A DNA stretch of 64,000 nt from Sorex araneus (GCF_027595985.1 NC_073306.1:153126919-153190918); one strand, 5' to 3'; shown: positions 12,301-21,547, counted from the stretch's first letter. The notes: a model not told the origin generated them from the sequence alone. Numbers and translations are program-made.

Positions 12301-15300
12301 TCAATTTAATTTTTAGGACAGTAGAGACAAGGGCCAGGAGGATCTCTCTGCAGTTTGGACGCCTGCCTCATGTGCGGGGGGAGAAGGCAGTTGGGATGGG
12401 GAAGGGACCACTAAGTCAGTGATGGTTGGAGGGATCATTCGGGTTGGGAGATGTGTGCTGAAAGTAACTAAGGACCAAACATGATGGCCTCTGAGTATCT
12501 GTTGCAAAGCATGATGCCCTAAGTAGAGAGAGAGTAAGAAGGAAGGTGCCTGCTGCAGAGGCAGGGGGAGGAGTGGGGTGGGGCTGGCAGGAGGGATACC
12601 GGGGACATTGTGGGGAGGGATGGGTGTTGGATCATTGTAAGACTTAGAACCAAGAAAGCTTTGTAACTATAGCTCACAGTGATTCAATTAGAAAATTAAT
12701 AAAAAAACAGTATGTTAATTTTTAACTAAAGTAGATTCTGTGACTTGGATTTGATGGTTTTTTTGTTTTTGTTTTTTTTTTTTTTTTGGGGCCACATCCA
12801 GTGATGCCCAGGAGTTCACTCCTGGCAGTGCTTGGAGGACCACATGGGATGTGGGGATCAAACCCAGGTTGGCTGTGTGCAAGGCAAACGCCCACCTGCT
12901 TCACTGTCGCTCTAGCCCCGGACTTAATGTTTTAATGACCACAAAACCAAAGCTTTGGCCATTAGTAACAGTCCTTTACTAGTTTCACAAAAATTGCTCT
13001 TGGGTCCCAGCTGCAGTTCCCGCCGTTCCACTTTAGATGGATCGCCACCGCGCCTGCGGGTGGTCGGCCGGCTCTGCGGGAGGGGCGCTGTGCAGGCGTT
13101 CTCGGGGCTCCTTGGGGGCAGTGCTCTGCTTGTGGAGCTTGGAGAGGTTTTTACTCTCTGGCTCGTCTCACTTTGGCTGCTGGTGTCTAGTTTGCGGGCT
13201 GGTTCTTCGCTTCAGTCATGAACTTGAGTCGAGGGCCAGTTACGTGTTGTCACTGTAGCTCTGGATCGGAAGTGCTGAGTTCACGAGGTGTGTGCAAAGC
13301 ACGTGCCTGTGCGGGCCTCCACAGTTGTTTATCTTAGCACTCCCGTTTTTTCCTGGGGCTGGGAAATATTTTGGAAATACTGTATTCATTCATCCACTGT
13401 TTTCACTTATACCCCTCATTTAGACTTACTTTTCATTCCTAGGATGACTCTGTTGCTTTTCTAGATTTTTCATTGTCACTGTCATCCAGTTGCTCATGAT
13501 TTGTTCGAGCGGGCACCAGTAACGTCTCTCATTGTGAAACATATTGTTACTGGTTTTGGCCTATCCAGTACGCTACAGGTAGCTTACCAGGCTCTGCCGT
13601 GTGGGCTCCATATTCTCGGTAGCTTGCCGGGCTCTCCGAGAGGGGCAGAAAATCGAACACCGGTCAGCCGCGTGAAAGGCAAACGCCCTACCCGCTGTGC
13701 TATTGCTCCAGCCCGATTTTTCATTAATACTCTCAAAAACTTATATTGACTCCCTCTCCTGCTTCACTCTATTGGGATTTCTGTACCTAGTTGTCCTGGT
13801 CCATGCAGTCTGATCATAAGTAACCTGTGTTCAAGGCTTCCATGTGGCTAGCACTCCTCAGAGCCTTGCATGTGTTTTTCCACCTCTGATTCCTGTGTAA
13901 GGATCTTCGTTCTCCCCTAGTCCCCTGTCTTTTTAAATAAGAAGAAAGTGAGGCACAAAGAAGCTAGGTGTGATATATGTTGCAGGTATGTACAGAGGCT
14001 TGAATTTAACTCAGACTCAGGAGCCATTGTTTTCAGCTGTCTTTTTTTTTTTTTAATTTTTAAATTTTAACTTCTGTGTGTTGAAGACCACTGTATCCTT
14101 AGTCCATTTTCTCTTCTGGGTTTGTTTTGGCTACACGTTAGGAATTCTTTTTCACTCATGCCTTATATTTATATTTAACCTTTATTCATTATATTTATGT
14201 ACTGCCATTTTCACTTTTGGAACTTTCAATTATAGACACATTCGTCTTATGGTAAGGGGTATTACTGAGCGTTTCCTGCAACAGCCTGTGTAGCATTTAA
14301 TTGTTTTGATCTCTGAGTTCACAATATTTAATAGGCATTTTGGATCTTGAATTGTAAGAGAATGGAAGATTCATAGCTAAGTTTATGACTTATTTGTAAC
14401 TGATAAGGCAGCAATAAAGTATTTTTAAGGCAGCTGAGATAGAGAAGGGACCACCTAGTAAAGGATGCTTGAAGGACCCGCTCGGGATGGGAGATGTGTG
14501 CTGAAAGTAGACTATAGACCGAACATGATGGCCACTTAATACTTGCATTGCAGACCACAACCCCCCAAAGGAGAGAGTAAAAGGGAATGTGACTGCCACA
14601 GAGGTCTGGGGGTTGGTGGGGTGGGGGGGTGGGAGGAATGCTGGGAACATTGGTGGTGGAGAACGGGCACCGGTTGATCAAGTACGGGATGCGTACTTGA
14701 TCACTGTATGACTAAAACGTAAACACGAAAGTTTGTAAGTCTGTAACTGACCTCACGGTGATTCATTACAAAATACGGTCTTTTTAAGTACCTTAAATTT
14801 ATTAATATAAATGATTTTTGTATACTTCATATAAAAATATTGTAGGATTGGCTGCATTGCATAATTGACAACTTCTCCTAATGAAAGTCACTTTGCTTAG
14901 GTGTCTGAACTCAAGACCGGCGCTGCCGAAGGCCTCGCCAAGCTGATGTGCTCGGGGCTCCTGGTCAGCAGCAGGATTCTGTCCAGCCTGATCTTGCTGT
15001 GGTACAACCCCATGACCGAAGAGGATGTGCAGTTGCGACATTGCCTGGGCGTCTTCTTCCCCGTGTTCGCTTATGCAAGCAGGTATTTTGTCACCAGCAA
15101 ATCAGATGAAAGACTCAGAAGTTGGATCTGAAATACCATTTTAACATTGAAGCTCTTTTTCTTCACGTTTTATCAACCTGAGTTTGGTTCTTGTATAGAT
15201 CAACAGTATTATGCCTGAGGGAATGAATTTTATACAGAAATATTTTAAGTCATGCTCTTTTCCCCACATGCTTTGAAATTATTTTTCATCAGGACAAATC

Positions 15301-18300
15301 AGGAGTGCTTTGAAGAAGCCTTTCTTCCCACTCTGCAGACATTGGCCAATGCCCCTGCATCTTCTCCGTTAGCCGAAATAGACATCACTAACGTTGCTGA
15401 ATTGCTTGTAGACTTGACGAGACCAAGTGGGTTAAATCCCCAGGCTCAGAATTCCCAGGACTATCAGGTGGGTCGGTGTGGCAGTCACGGATAGTAAGCA
15501 AGTCGCTCGTGTCTTTCTCCTCGATTTCTGCCCCGCACCCCTCCTGCCCTTCCTTCTCTCCCTCTTTCTCCTTCCCTTCTACTCCCCATCTCCCTTTCTT
15601 CTGGTTATAAGAGACTGGAGAGAGGGAAGAAGAGGCATTTGCTGTGTTTCTGCTCTGTGTGACTGTCTCTAAGGCACTCACCCCAGCACTCACACTTGGG
15701 GTCCCCAGTCCCTGTTGTCCTTGAAATGGAAGCTGTGTGTTGACTTGAGGTTTCTGTTTGGCACAGTGGCACAGAACACAAAGTGAAAATGGTATCTGTC
15801 GGCAGATGTGTAGATAATACATACAAGTGAAGTCATGAGTGCTGTCATTAGAGCCCTTCCTTCTGTTGGGAGTGCGGTGTCCAGGGCCACCTCTGTCCAG
15901 CTGGTGGGCTGGATTGCAGAGCCTCATCTTCCCGGCCTCGTCCCACCTCACAGTTGTTTTATTTGATTTGGGGCCACACTGAGTTGTGCTCAGGGCTGAC
16001 TCCTGGCTCACTTCTGGCGGTGCTTGAGGGGACCATACGGGTCGTTTGGGATTGAACCCATGTCAGCTGTGTGCATGGCATGGTCCTTCCCCTCTGTACC
16101 ATCACTCTGGTCTCATTGCTCACATTTTTGCCGTTGAAGTTACCCAGCAATCATTACCCACACTACCCCTCCCCACTTGCAGTACTGATCATTCTGAATA
16201 ACGACGTTCTGCGGGACTCATTGAGTCCTGAACTGTTCACTCCTGGCTCTGTACGCAGGAATTACTCCTGGCGGTGCTCAGGGGACCACATGGGATGTTG
16301 GGAATCAAATCCGGGTCTGCTGCATGCAAGGCAAACACCCTACATGTTGTGCTATCGCTCCAGCCCCTAAAAAGTAATATATTTTTAATAGTATATTTCA
16401 TCTAGTGATTTCAGATGCCTGTTAATTTAAAAGTCTTTCTCTTCTACTTTGCATGCTCCCATTCAAGTCACAATATTTACATGGTATTGGAAAGAGAAGA
16501 TCATAAAGGATGTTAAAGCAAAATATGTATTTCAGTAATTATAATTGCTGGATGCTTTATTAGTTTTTTTATAAGTGATATTGGAACCTTCCAGAAAGTT
16601 CGTTCTGAGGAGTCTGAGCGGGACAACCATAGCACAGGGAATGTGGGTTTGGCCCACTCTGAAGTAAGGCTGGGTAAATAATTTAAGGGGGGTTAGAAAA
16701 GTTAATAGGATCAGTGTAACTTATTAGGAAGAACAATTTGCAGGTCAGATGATGTGAACTTGTGAGAGGAAAAGAGAATATCAGTAAAAACAGTAGTTAA
16801 AACAATCTGTGTCTGAGAGATGAAGCTTGTAGAGAAGAGTAATGGAAAGTAATCGTGGAAAAGAATGGAAACGCCCTCGTAAGGAGCACAGGGGAGTGGG
16901 CCGGGCAGTGAGGGGCCCGGGGAACAGGAGCCGCTGCTGCACTCTAGCTCTGCGGCCTTGTGTCGGGCTGGGTCCTCAGACACCGCTGCTGCCCACTGGT
17001 GTAGGAGTGGTGACTGTGGCCTGGGCCTGCTGTCTTCGGCCTGGGTCAGCTCTGCAGCAGGAGTCTCTGGCTGACACTCGCAGCTGAAGGGGCTCCATAA
17101 CAGGGCGAAGGCATTCTGCACTTGGCTTCAGAGCAAGAGACTTGGAAACGTTTGTGACATTTTCACCTGTGTCCCAGACTGTGCTGCGGTTACACTGTCT
17201 TCTCAATTTACAAAGAATCTCTTACCTTTTCTTAAATTTTTTTTTTGTTTTTTTAAGGCCTTAACAGTTCATGACAATTTGGCTATGAAAATCTGCAATG
17301 AGATCTTGACCTGTCCGAGTTCTCCAGAAATTCGGGTCTATTTGAAAGCCCTGAGTTCTTTGGAACTCAGCAGCCACATCGCTAAAGATATTCTGGTCCT
17401 GCTGGACGAGATTCTGGAGGTAAAGCTGTTCCGGTTGCTGCTTGTTTTTGGGCTGCACCACTGGTGCTCAGGGATCGCTCTGGATGTGCGCAGGAGACCG
17501 AGCATAAGGGGCCCCACGGATTGAACCCGGGTTAGCCGCATGCGAGGCAAATGCCCTATGTGCTGGGATATCATCTGGCCCCCGATTACTCTTAGGGTAT
17601 ATCAGTATATATGGGGGACAACACCCAGCTATGGGACCAGGCGCACATCTTCATCCAAGTAGAATTCTCATAGCTGTATTAAATGACGCATGTTAGTAGA
17701 CTGTGCGCTGCTCATGTAACGCACATGTTTTCTTCATTAAGTCTTAGGTTTAGGATTCTGTTGTTGTTGTTGTTGTTGTTGTTGTTTTCCTTTTTGGGTC
17801 ACACCTGGCATTGCACAGGGCTTACTCCTGGCTCATGCACTCAGGAATAACTCCTGGCGGTGCTCGGGGGACCATATGGGATGCTGGGAATTGAACCCGG
17901 GTCGGCCATGTGCAAGGCAAACGCCCTACCCGCTGTGCTATCGTTCCAGCCCCAGGTTTAGGATGGTTTTTAAAGCAGCTTTATATCAGTAAATAACTTT
18001 TATGGGGTATTAGAAAATGATTTTTAACAAAATATTAAAATTCCTTCTATTTCAGCAAGTAAATGACAGGACATCTCTGAGAGCTCTGGAGAAGATCAAG
18101 AGTAAGTTAGAGCAAGGAAGCAAGGAGCCTGGGGAGCCAACTCTCACAGCGCAGTCTGCCGACACGACCGTGCCCGCTTCCCAGGAAGGAGACGGGAAGG
18201 ACACAGCACCCGAGGGTCTGAACCTTTCATCTCTATCAGGGATGTTTTCTCTCCTGCTGTGGTGGGCTTTCAGAAACTAAAGAAAGATGTAGTGACAGTG

Positions 18301-21300
18301 CCCTTGGGAAGTGTGCCACTGAGCAGCAGTGAGTCCACGCTCAGAGCTGTCTGTGCCTCTTCCCTGCGGGATGGCCGTGCACTGTCTTGGCCTTTGTTTC
18401 CAGACTTCGCAGTTTTCAAAAAGGAGATGCTAATGGGATTAGCTGTGATTTCTGTTTCATGAGAAATTGACTCGGAAAGATCATTAAAATATTTCATGAG
18501 GGGCTGGAGCGAAAGCACAGCGGGGAGGGCGTTTGCCTTGCACATGGCCGACCTGGGTTCGATTCCCAGCATCCCATATGGTCCCCCAAGCACCGCCAGG
18601 AATAATTTCTGAGTGTAGAGCCAGGAGTAACCCCTGAGCATCGGGTGTGACCCAAAAAACCCCCCCAAAAAAAATCTCATGAGGCTATTTTTATTTCTTT
18701 AGTAGACGAGAGCGAAGACATGTATATGACTCCGCTGAGGAGCACGCGGGCAGGCAGGACTGCGCAGTCTGCTCAGCAGAAGACACACCGAGGTAGGCGG
18801 TGGCTTGACTGACTTGACAGAATGTGTCAGCTTGCCCGGCAGTGAACTCCTTTGCTGATTTCTGTATTGTCATGGTCTGGGCGTCTTTAACTTGCAGCCA
18901 GCAGGCTCTGCCTTATGCCGGAAAGGTTTCCTAGTGCTGCTGCAGGGCAGTGCCAGAGCCACTCCCCGCAGAGCTCACGTGGGCGTGGGGGTCTGTCGGG
19001 CTACACCTGCTGGTGCTGGGGGCAGGGGGCAAGGGGAAGAGGGATGGAACTCGGGGTGTCATGTGCTACTTCTATTTCCCTGACCCCCAGTTGCTGTTGA
19101 TTAAGAGATAGGGTACAAAAGATTGCAAAGGCGTTTTTGGGTTAAATCAAGATATTCGTTATCAGATGATCAATGGTGACTTTGTTATCCTTGTGTGTCC
19201 TGTCCTTTATGTGATTAATTATTTTTGTCCCATCCATTCCCCTAGTATTTTTCTGGGTTTCTGTTTTTCTCTTTTCCTACTTTATTTATTTTCCCCAACA
19301 TAATTTATTTCCCAAGGGATATCCAACAATAGAGGATTTGTTGGAATAAAGTAAATGTTGACTAATAAGGGATCACTTGGAAAAAAACTGAAATTCAGGA
19401 TAGTTTTATTGTTTTATTATTTCCTCATTACAAAAGCAATGCATGCTTACTACAGAAGAATCAGAAAATACAGTCAGGCAAACTAATATAAAAGACTAAT
19501 AAACCCACCCAGGAGCCAACCATTATTTTAATCCTTGAAAAATATTTTTGAGGTCCTTTTTATGAAAATTTTTTAAATGGAATTTGGCCTATGTTTTGTA
19601 GCTAATCAATTATTTAGATGCTAATTACTGGATATTGTTCCAAATTAGTCCCATATTGTTGGATGTTTTCTTGGGGATAACTATTAGAAGTTTAAAAACA
19701 AATAAGGTCAGGAAAAAACAAGTCTCATGAATTAGTAGGATATATAATTTTTAACCAATAGTCATGCTGAATAATTTGGTTTCGATCATATTGTGCTTGG
19801 TCAGATAGTCCATGGGAACACCATGCTTAAAGAAAATGTCTCAAAATGCACTTATATTTGCTACATATTATTTCTTAGCATAAGTGAAGAGTATCAAGGG
19901 CCATGATTTTCATACACATTTCTATCAAGAAGCTGTTTTATAACCCAGCATGTTGTTAGTGTCTTAATTCTCAACACTGAAATTTATTTAGGTCACATAT
20001 TTAACTGGTCGTGTTTATGCTTGACCATTTTACAAGAAGCTGTTACCTCACTGATTAAAGTTGTATTTCTTAAGCACCATCTGTTTATGGACTTAACCTG
20101 CATTTCTCACTTAATTTTCACTGGACACACACACTCATGGTATAGCTAAACAGAGGAACCCTAAATATTTGCAATGTGTTTTTGTACATGTTTCCTTCCC
20201 CCAAATATTGAAAATATGCCTCCTCATGATTCCATTTCTGTATATTCTCTAGCTCATTAGCAGAGCTCAGGTTCCTTTCCTCCAAGGGTTTGGTGTTTGG
20301 AGCAACAGGGGCTGGGACTTAGGAAGGAAGAAATATGTCAAAGAAGGGAGATGGGTTTGGGAACATGGGAAGCCAGTAAGCAGTTGATAATAAGTCACAC
20401 TTTTTTAAGGACGCAGAAAAGCGACAGCTTCGGCCCGGACGAACAGGAGACGTCAGATTGCTGAGACAGACTCGGAGAGGTAAGCCGGGCATGCTTAGAG
20501 GAGGCCATAAGCACTACCTGACGCCTGTCGATGTGTGTCTTGAAAAGGGGAGAAAGTTGCATTTGACGTATAGAAGAGAGAAACTCAATATATCACAACT
20601 ATAAATACAACTATAAATGATTTGTCTTAGATTTATAGTCTTAAAATTCTGTTACCCAGAGCATTTGACTTCCTATTGCTTGTGCGTTTTTCATGGCCTT
20701 CAGCAGGTGGTAGACAGTAGGAGTTCTTTCAGATTGTTTCCTCGTGTTCTTCTAAATTACATGATCTTGTATGATTTTAAAGAAGCAAGATTCTTTGAGA
20801 TTTAGATTTGCGTTCTCTGCATTTACAGTGATAGAATAAGCTTATCTATAATTTGAATATTTGAAGAATATTTAATAAATGTTTATTATTTTCAATTAAG
20901 CCACTGTTGGAGCTGAAAATTTGTAGCTAGATTATTAAGACCTTAATGTGTCTATTCTTAGATAACTTTTAAGTACATACCTTAAAGCTCGACTAATTTT
21001 AAAGTATCTTGGAGGAATTTGCTGTCTATAGTGCCTTAAGAATCTGTGACCAAAATCAGGAGAACATACTTGTTTTGCACTTCTTGAATTCCCAGAAACC
21101 CTTTATGGAAGTGTAACTGTTCCTGTTAAATTAAAAGCATCATTATAAACAGTTTGCTTTTGTTTTCCAGGTTTTATATGGACATCTAAAAAAGTTTTAA
21201 GCTACGCTTTCTATTTTTGGTTTTTGTTTAGGTTTTAGTTTTAAGCTTATTTAATAGAACCAGGATATTGTCATACAGATAGAATGATAGAAAGCAAAAA

Positions 21301-21466
21301 AGTTTTATTATATATTAACTGTTTTTAAAGCTTGTTTTTAAATTGTTATTTTCAATGTCTGTTTAGTGATTGTGAAGTTCCAGAGCCGGAATCAAAAATG
21401 AAGATGAGATTACCAAGAAGAGCCAAATTAGCAGCACTAGAAAAAAGTAGGCTTGACTTTACGTAA
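3217..21466 (+). CDS. NCAPG: NCAPG, 3' part of spliced gene (10 coding exons)
   Basis: Condensin I complex subunit G, a HEAT-repeat protein that binds the CAP-H kleisin and helps compact mitotic chromosomes. Ten exons (3217-3327, 4914-5033, 7209-7436, 14901-15082, 15293-15467, 17258-17419, 18056-18215, 18703-18792, 20410-20479, 21367-21466) all have AG/GT borders and join without frame breaks into about 465 residues. These match remembered mammalian NCAPG from the NDAETLQKCL segment to the tail. Mammalian NCAPG is about 1015 aa, so the N-terminal half lies left of the window. The first six exons cover the Cnd3 (nuclear condensing complex C-terminal) HEAT region; the last four are a low-complexity acidic/basic tail with a Thr-Pro site and DSESD cluster. 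The protein ends early (see last exon). The cattle growth variant at residue 442 lies outside this window. Confidence 0.96.
3846..4263. repeat. Long inverted repeat, 95-bp arms around a truncated SINE
   Basis: The left arm 3846-3940 is the reverse complement of the right arm 4169-4263 with only three mismatches, all transitions. The 228-bp loop holds a 5'-truncated SINE that begins exactly at the left arm's inner edge, plus 80 bp of unique sequence. It lies in an NCAPG intron and could fold into a long RNA hairpin. Confidence 0.9.
3941..4085 (+). mobile_element. 5'-truncated type 1 SINE in inverted-repeat loop
   Basis: Starts abruptly at CTTGCTTTGCATGCGGCC, missing the head and A box; B box GGTTCGACTCC is present, A-rich end. 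Confidence 0.88.
4590..4755 (-). mobile_element. tRNA-derived SINE, type 1
   Basis: CACACCCGGCGATGCACAGG through GGGAATCGAACCCGGG to TAGTCCAGCCCC. Confidence 0.9.
4914..5033 (+). CDS. NCAPG: NCAPG exon (about exon 13)
   Basis: A 120-bp phase-0 exon encoding 40 residues (ILPGITNIHP to KHFVLLLQ). The acceptor is CATTTTAG|ATT and the donor is CAG|GTAGGT. It holds the NLAVLCLGCCGLQN helix, a typical HEAT-repeat helix and one of the most conserved parts of the Cnd3 region. Confidence 0.95.
5116..5235 (-). mobile_element. Possible old type 1 SINE
   Basis: Very divergent; only GGGGCCACACCTAGC and CTCCTGGCTCTGCTCA recall the family. Confidence 0.4.
5727..5885 (+). mobile_element. 5'-truncated type 1 SINE in L1
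   Basis: Begins at GGAGGGCGTTTGCC; flanked by matching GAAAATTATATGTC / GAAAATCATATGTC target-site copies. Confidence 0.85.
6171..6377 (+). mobile_element. Type 1 SINE with 15-bp target-site duplication
   Basis: AAAATGTACAGTGGC occurs at 6156-6170 and again at 6378-6392; long A/T-rich tail of AAATA units. Confidence 0.95.
6421..6600 (+). mobile_element. Type 1 SINE nested in L1
   Basis: Full-length copy, GGGGCCGGAGTGATAGCACA to AAAAAGAAAAAAA, about 30 bp after the previous SINE and in the same orientation. Confidence 0.92.
6713..6830 (-). mobile_element. Old type 1 SINE
   Basis: GGTGCTCAGGGGACCATA and GGGTTGGCCACATACAGG then CTATCGCTCTGGC; degraded. Confidence 0.65.
6978..7154 (-). mobile_element. 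Type 1 SINE, moderately old
   Basis: GGGCCACACCCACTAGTGCA to CTATTGCTTTGTCCCC; ends about 55 bp upstream of an NCAPG exon. Confidence 0.85.
7209..7436 (+). CDS. NCAPG: NCAPG exon (about exon 14)
   Basis: A 228-bp phase-0 exon of 76 codons (VLQIDDVAVK to LLSDFLDSE). The acceptor is GGTTTTAG|GTT and the donor is GAG|GTAAGA. Two helical blocks (KISALKAVFDQLM and AKNVLKLLSDFL) flank an acidic loop, EGDEVNGDEVKEPEEPEEE. The loop is the variable part when compared with the remembered human protein. Confidence 0.95.
7725..7915 (+). mobile_element. Type 1 SINE with 13-bp target-site duplication
   Basis: AATAACTTTACAG at 7712-7724 and 7916-7928 flanks the copy; A-rich CAAAAAACAACAAAA tail. Confidence 0.95.
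7992..8179 (-). mobile_element. Old type 1 SINE
   Basis: GTGCTCAGGGCTTAATACC and GGGTTGGCCACATGCAAG then AATGCTCCAACCCC. Confidence 0.7.
8231..8395 (-). mobile_element. Old type 1 SINE
   Basis: TTTTGGGCTACACCCTCAGT to GGGTCAGCTGCATGCAAGG, head region degraded. Confidence 0.7.
8430..8870 (-). mobile_element. Antisense L1 3'-region fragment
   Basis: Antisense L1-like sequence including GGTGGTTTTGATTTGCATGATG and TTCATGTCACTTGTCGGCC, decayed and non-coding. Confidence 0.65.
8880..9058 (-). mobile_element. Old type 1 SINE with TTG-rich tail
   Basis: (TTG)n start, GGCCACACCTGGTGGTGC, ends CCATCTCTCTAGCCCC. Confidence 0.7.
9059..9544. other. NCAPG intron, old SINE-like debris
   Basis: Shows only faint SINE-like pieces (GTGCTGCTGAGGTGCTGCGG; AGTGCAGGGCCTGGCC). 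No exon or RNA gene recognised. Confidence 0.35.
9545..9930 (-). mobile_element. Old type 1 SINE split by a type 2 SINE
   Basis: GGGCCACACCCAGTGGTGCT to TGCCTGACCCCCTGTATTAT, interrupted at 9673-9917, then the last few bases resume. Confidence 0.8.
9673..9917 (-). mobile_element. Type 2 SINE (same head, different tail)
   Basis: Tail GTCACTGTCATTGTCATCC, body with GATTTGTTCGAGCGGGCAC and two GGTAGCTTGCCAGGCTCT units, then the tRNA-like head ending GCTATCGCTCCAGC. Target-site copies GTATTATCTCT flank it. Confidence 0.9.
9931..10850. other. NCAPG intron, GC-rich unassigned sequence
   Basis: About 900 bp of GC-rich sequence with weak SINE-like phrases (CTGAGTCTGACCCTCAGCAC). No conserved frame with splice borders was identified. 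Confidence 0.35.
10855..11010 (-). mobile_element. Old type 1 SINE
   Basis: GGGGCCACAATCGGCGAAGC to GGTGCTGTTCCTTGGGCTCC, degraded. Confidence 0.6.
11160..12300. mobile_element. Mosaic of decayed retroelement fragments
   Basis: It includes an AACACCAATACCATCACC-type block, a GC-richer block at 11,680-11,990 and an L1-like stretch (AACAAGGCCCAACTCTGTTA, AAGAGACTCACTTTTGATCC). No intact frame is present; boundaries are approximate. Confidence 0.45.
12312..12706 (+). mobile_element. Retroposon family R copy (unassigned), about 395 bp
   Basis: GGACAGTAGAGACAAGGGCC start, GGGAGATGTGTGCTGAAAGT centre, purine-rich GGCAGGGGGAGG block, end CACAGTGATTCAATTAGAAA with A-tail. Related copies are listed separately. 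Confidence 0.8.
12766..12919 (-). mobile_element. Type 1 SINE
   Basis: T-run, GGGGCCACATCCAGTGATGC, ends GTCGCTCTAGCCCC. Confidence 0.88.
12920..13474. other. NCAPG intron with GC-rich block
   Basis: 13,005-13,330 is GC- and CpG-rich (CCACCGCGCCTGCGGG) and looks like neither SINE nor exon. Nothing further recognised. Confidence 0.4.
13475..13714 (-). mobile_element. Type 2 SINE with 11-bp target-site duplication
   Basis: GATTTTTCATT at 13464-13474 and 13715-13725 flanks a complete type 2 copy. Confidence 0.93.
14419..14775 (+). mobile_element. Retroposon family R copy, variant
   Basis: Shares GGGATGGGAGATGTGTGCTG, GACCGAACATGATGGCC and CTCACGGTGATTCATTACAA with the other family R copies; 5' part truncated; contains a local GATCAAGTACGGGATGCG insertion-like change. 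Confidence 0.75.
14901..15082 (+). CDS. NCAPG: NCAPG exon (about exon 15)
   Basis: A 182-bp exon that starts in phase 0 and ends after two bases of an Arg codon (AG|G). It encodes VSELKTGAAEGLAKLM through VFFPVFAYAS. The acceptor is TTGCTTAG|GTG and the donor is CAG|GTATTT. It is highly conserved HEAT-repeat sequence (WYNPMTEEDVQLRHCLGVFF). Confidence 0.95.
15293..15467 (+). CDS. NCAPG: NCAPG exon (about exon 16)
   Basis: A 175-bp exon whose first base completes the Arg codon from the previous exon. It encodes TNQECFEEAFLPTLQTL through NPQAQNSQDYQ. The acceptor is TTTCATCAG|GAC and the donor is CAG|GTGGGT. The segment includes the conserved EIDITNVAELLVDLTRPS helix. Confidence 0.95.
15953..16115 (-). 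mobile_element. Old type 1 SINE
   Basis: TTGGGGCCACACTGAGTTGT to GTACCATCACTCTGGTCTC. Confidence 0.7.
16236..16367 (-). mobile_element. Type 1 SINE lacking its tail
   Basis: Starts within the body at CACTCCTGGCTCTGTACGC; ends GCTATCGCTCCAGCCCC. Confidence 0.85.
16368..17257. other. NCAPG intron, no element recognised
   Basis: Mixed sequence; 16,890-17,110 is GC-rich with CTGCTG runs but has no splice-bounded frame matching NCAPG. Confidence 0.4.
17258..17419 (+). CDS. NCAPG: NCAPG exon (about exon 17)
   Basis: A 162-bp phase-0 exon of 54 codons (ALTVHDNLAMKICNEIL to VLLDEILE). The acceptor is TTTTTTAAG|GCC and the donor is GAG|GTAAAG. It holds the last clear HEAT helices (SSLELSSHIAKDILVLLDEIL). 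An antisense SINE starts only about 22 bp past the donor. Confidence 0.95.
17442..17582 (-). mobile_element. Old type 1 SINE next to an NCAPG exon
   Basis: TTTTTGGGCTGCACCACTGG to GATATCATCTGGCCCC, starting about 22 bp after the exon donor. Confidence 0.75.
17757..17953 (-). mobile_element. Type 1 SINE with (TTG)n tail and 11-bp duplication
   Basis: AGGTTTAGGAT at 17746-17756 and 17954-17964; tail has become a TTG microsatellite of about eight units. Confidence 0.93.
18056..18215 (+). CDS. NCAPG: NCAPG exon (about exon 18), start of variable tail
   Basis: A 160-bp exon that starts in phase 0 and ends after one base of a Val codon. It encodes QVNDRTSLRALEKIKSKLEQ through KDTAPE. The acceptor is CTATTTCAG|CAA. 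The inferred donor GAGG|GTCTGA is weak, but it is the only nearby site that joins the next exon in frame, giving PE-V-DESEDMYMTPLR. A much stronger donor motif (A|GTAAGT) lies inside the exon at 18101/18102, in the same phase. The C-terminal half is poorly conserved acidic linker. Confidence 0.85.
18500..18673 (+). mobile_element. Type 1 SINE
   Basis: GGGGCTGGAGCGAAAGCACA, B box GGTTCGATTCC, tail with a C7 interruption; flanking TTCATGAG / TCATGAGG suggests target-site copies. Confidence 0.92.
18703..18792 (+). CDS. NCAPG: NCAPG exon (about exon 19)
   Basis: A 90-bp exon encoding (V)DESEDMYMTPLRSTRAGR through QQKTHR. The acceptor is TTTCTTTAG|TAG and the donor is CGAG|GTAGGC. The MTPLR motif is a Thr-Pro site that also occurs in human NCAPG, where it is a likely mitotic-kinase site. 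The exon follows a young sense SINE by about 30 bp. Confidence 0.92.
18793..20409. other. NCAPG intron, SINE-free
   Basis: 1.6 kb with no SINE, only the old dispersed repeat near 19.4 kb. A GC-rich patch at 18,890-19,060 has no supported function. Confidence 0.4.
19398..19560 (+). repeat. Ancient dispersed repeat, family not assigned
   Basis: The block TTACAAAAGCAATGCATGCT followed by a CAGAAAATACAGTCAGG stretch resembles a widely shared old mammalian repeat. The rest of the 18,793-20,409 intron shows nothing recognisable. Confidence 0.4.
20410..20479 (+). CDS. NCAPG: NCAPG exon (about exon 20)
   Basis: A 70-bp exon encoding (G)RRKATASARTNRRRRQIAETDSE. The acceptor is TTTTTTAAG|GAC and the donor is GAGAG|GTAAGC. 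It is a strongly basic patch followed by the start of the acidic DSES motif, which matches the conserved tail of mammalian NCAPG. It ends after two bases of a Ser codon. Confidence 0.92.
20480..21366. other. NCAPG last intron, nothing recognised
   Basis: A/T-rich, no SINE, no exon-like frame. Confidence 0.45.
21367..21466 (+). CDS. NCAPG: NCAPG last coding exon, early stop
   Basis: The final coding segment starts after GTTTAG and completes Ser, then reads DCEVPEPESKMKMRLPRRAK through ALEKSRLDFT and stops at TAA (21464-21466). Remembered human NCAPG continues with QFLNEDLS after the matching position. Here the Gln codon reads TAA, the following codons still resemble the lost tail (H-L-E-E-D-L-S), and the usual stop reads TGG. 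The shrew protein therefore seems to lack about 8 C-terminal residues. Confidence 0.93.
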
Positions 21467-21541
21467 CATCTCGAGGAAGATCTGAGTTGGGAGAAGAGAT
21501 GATGGAGGTGTGGTCCTTTCAAAAATATCCTTCAAAAGTAT

Positions 21542-21547
21542 GTTTAT
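21542..21547 (-). terminator. Candidate LCORL distal polyadenylation signal
   Basis: AATAAA on the minus strand (TTTATT on +), within NCAPG's last exon. As remembered, human LCORL's distal 3' end also reaches into the last NCAPG exon. Other minus-strand AATAAA motifs at 22294-22299, 22386-22391 and 22685-22690 are equally possible. Confidence 0.3.
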
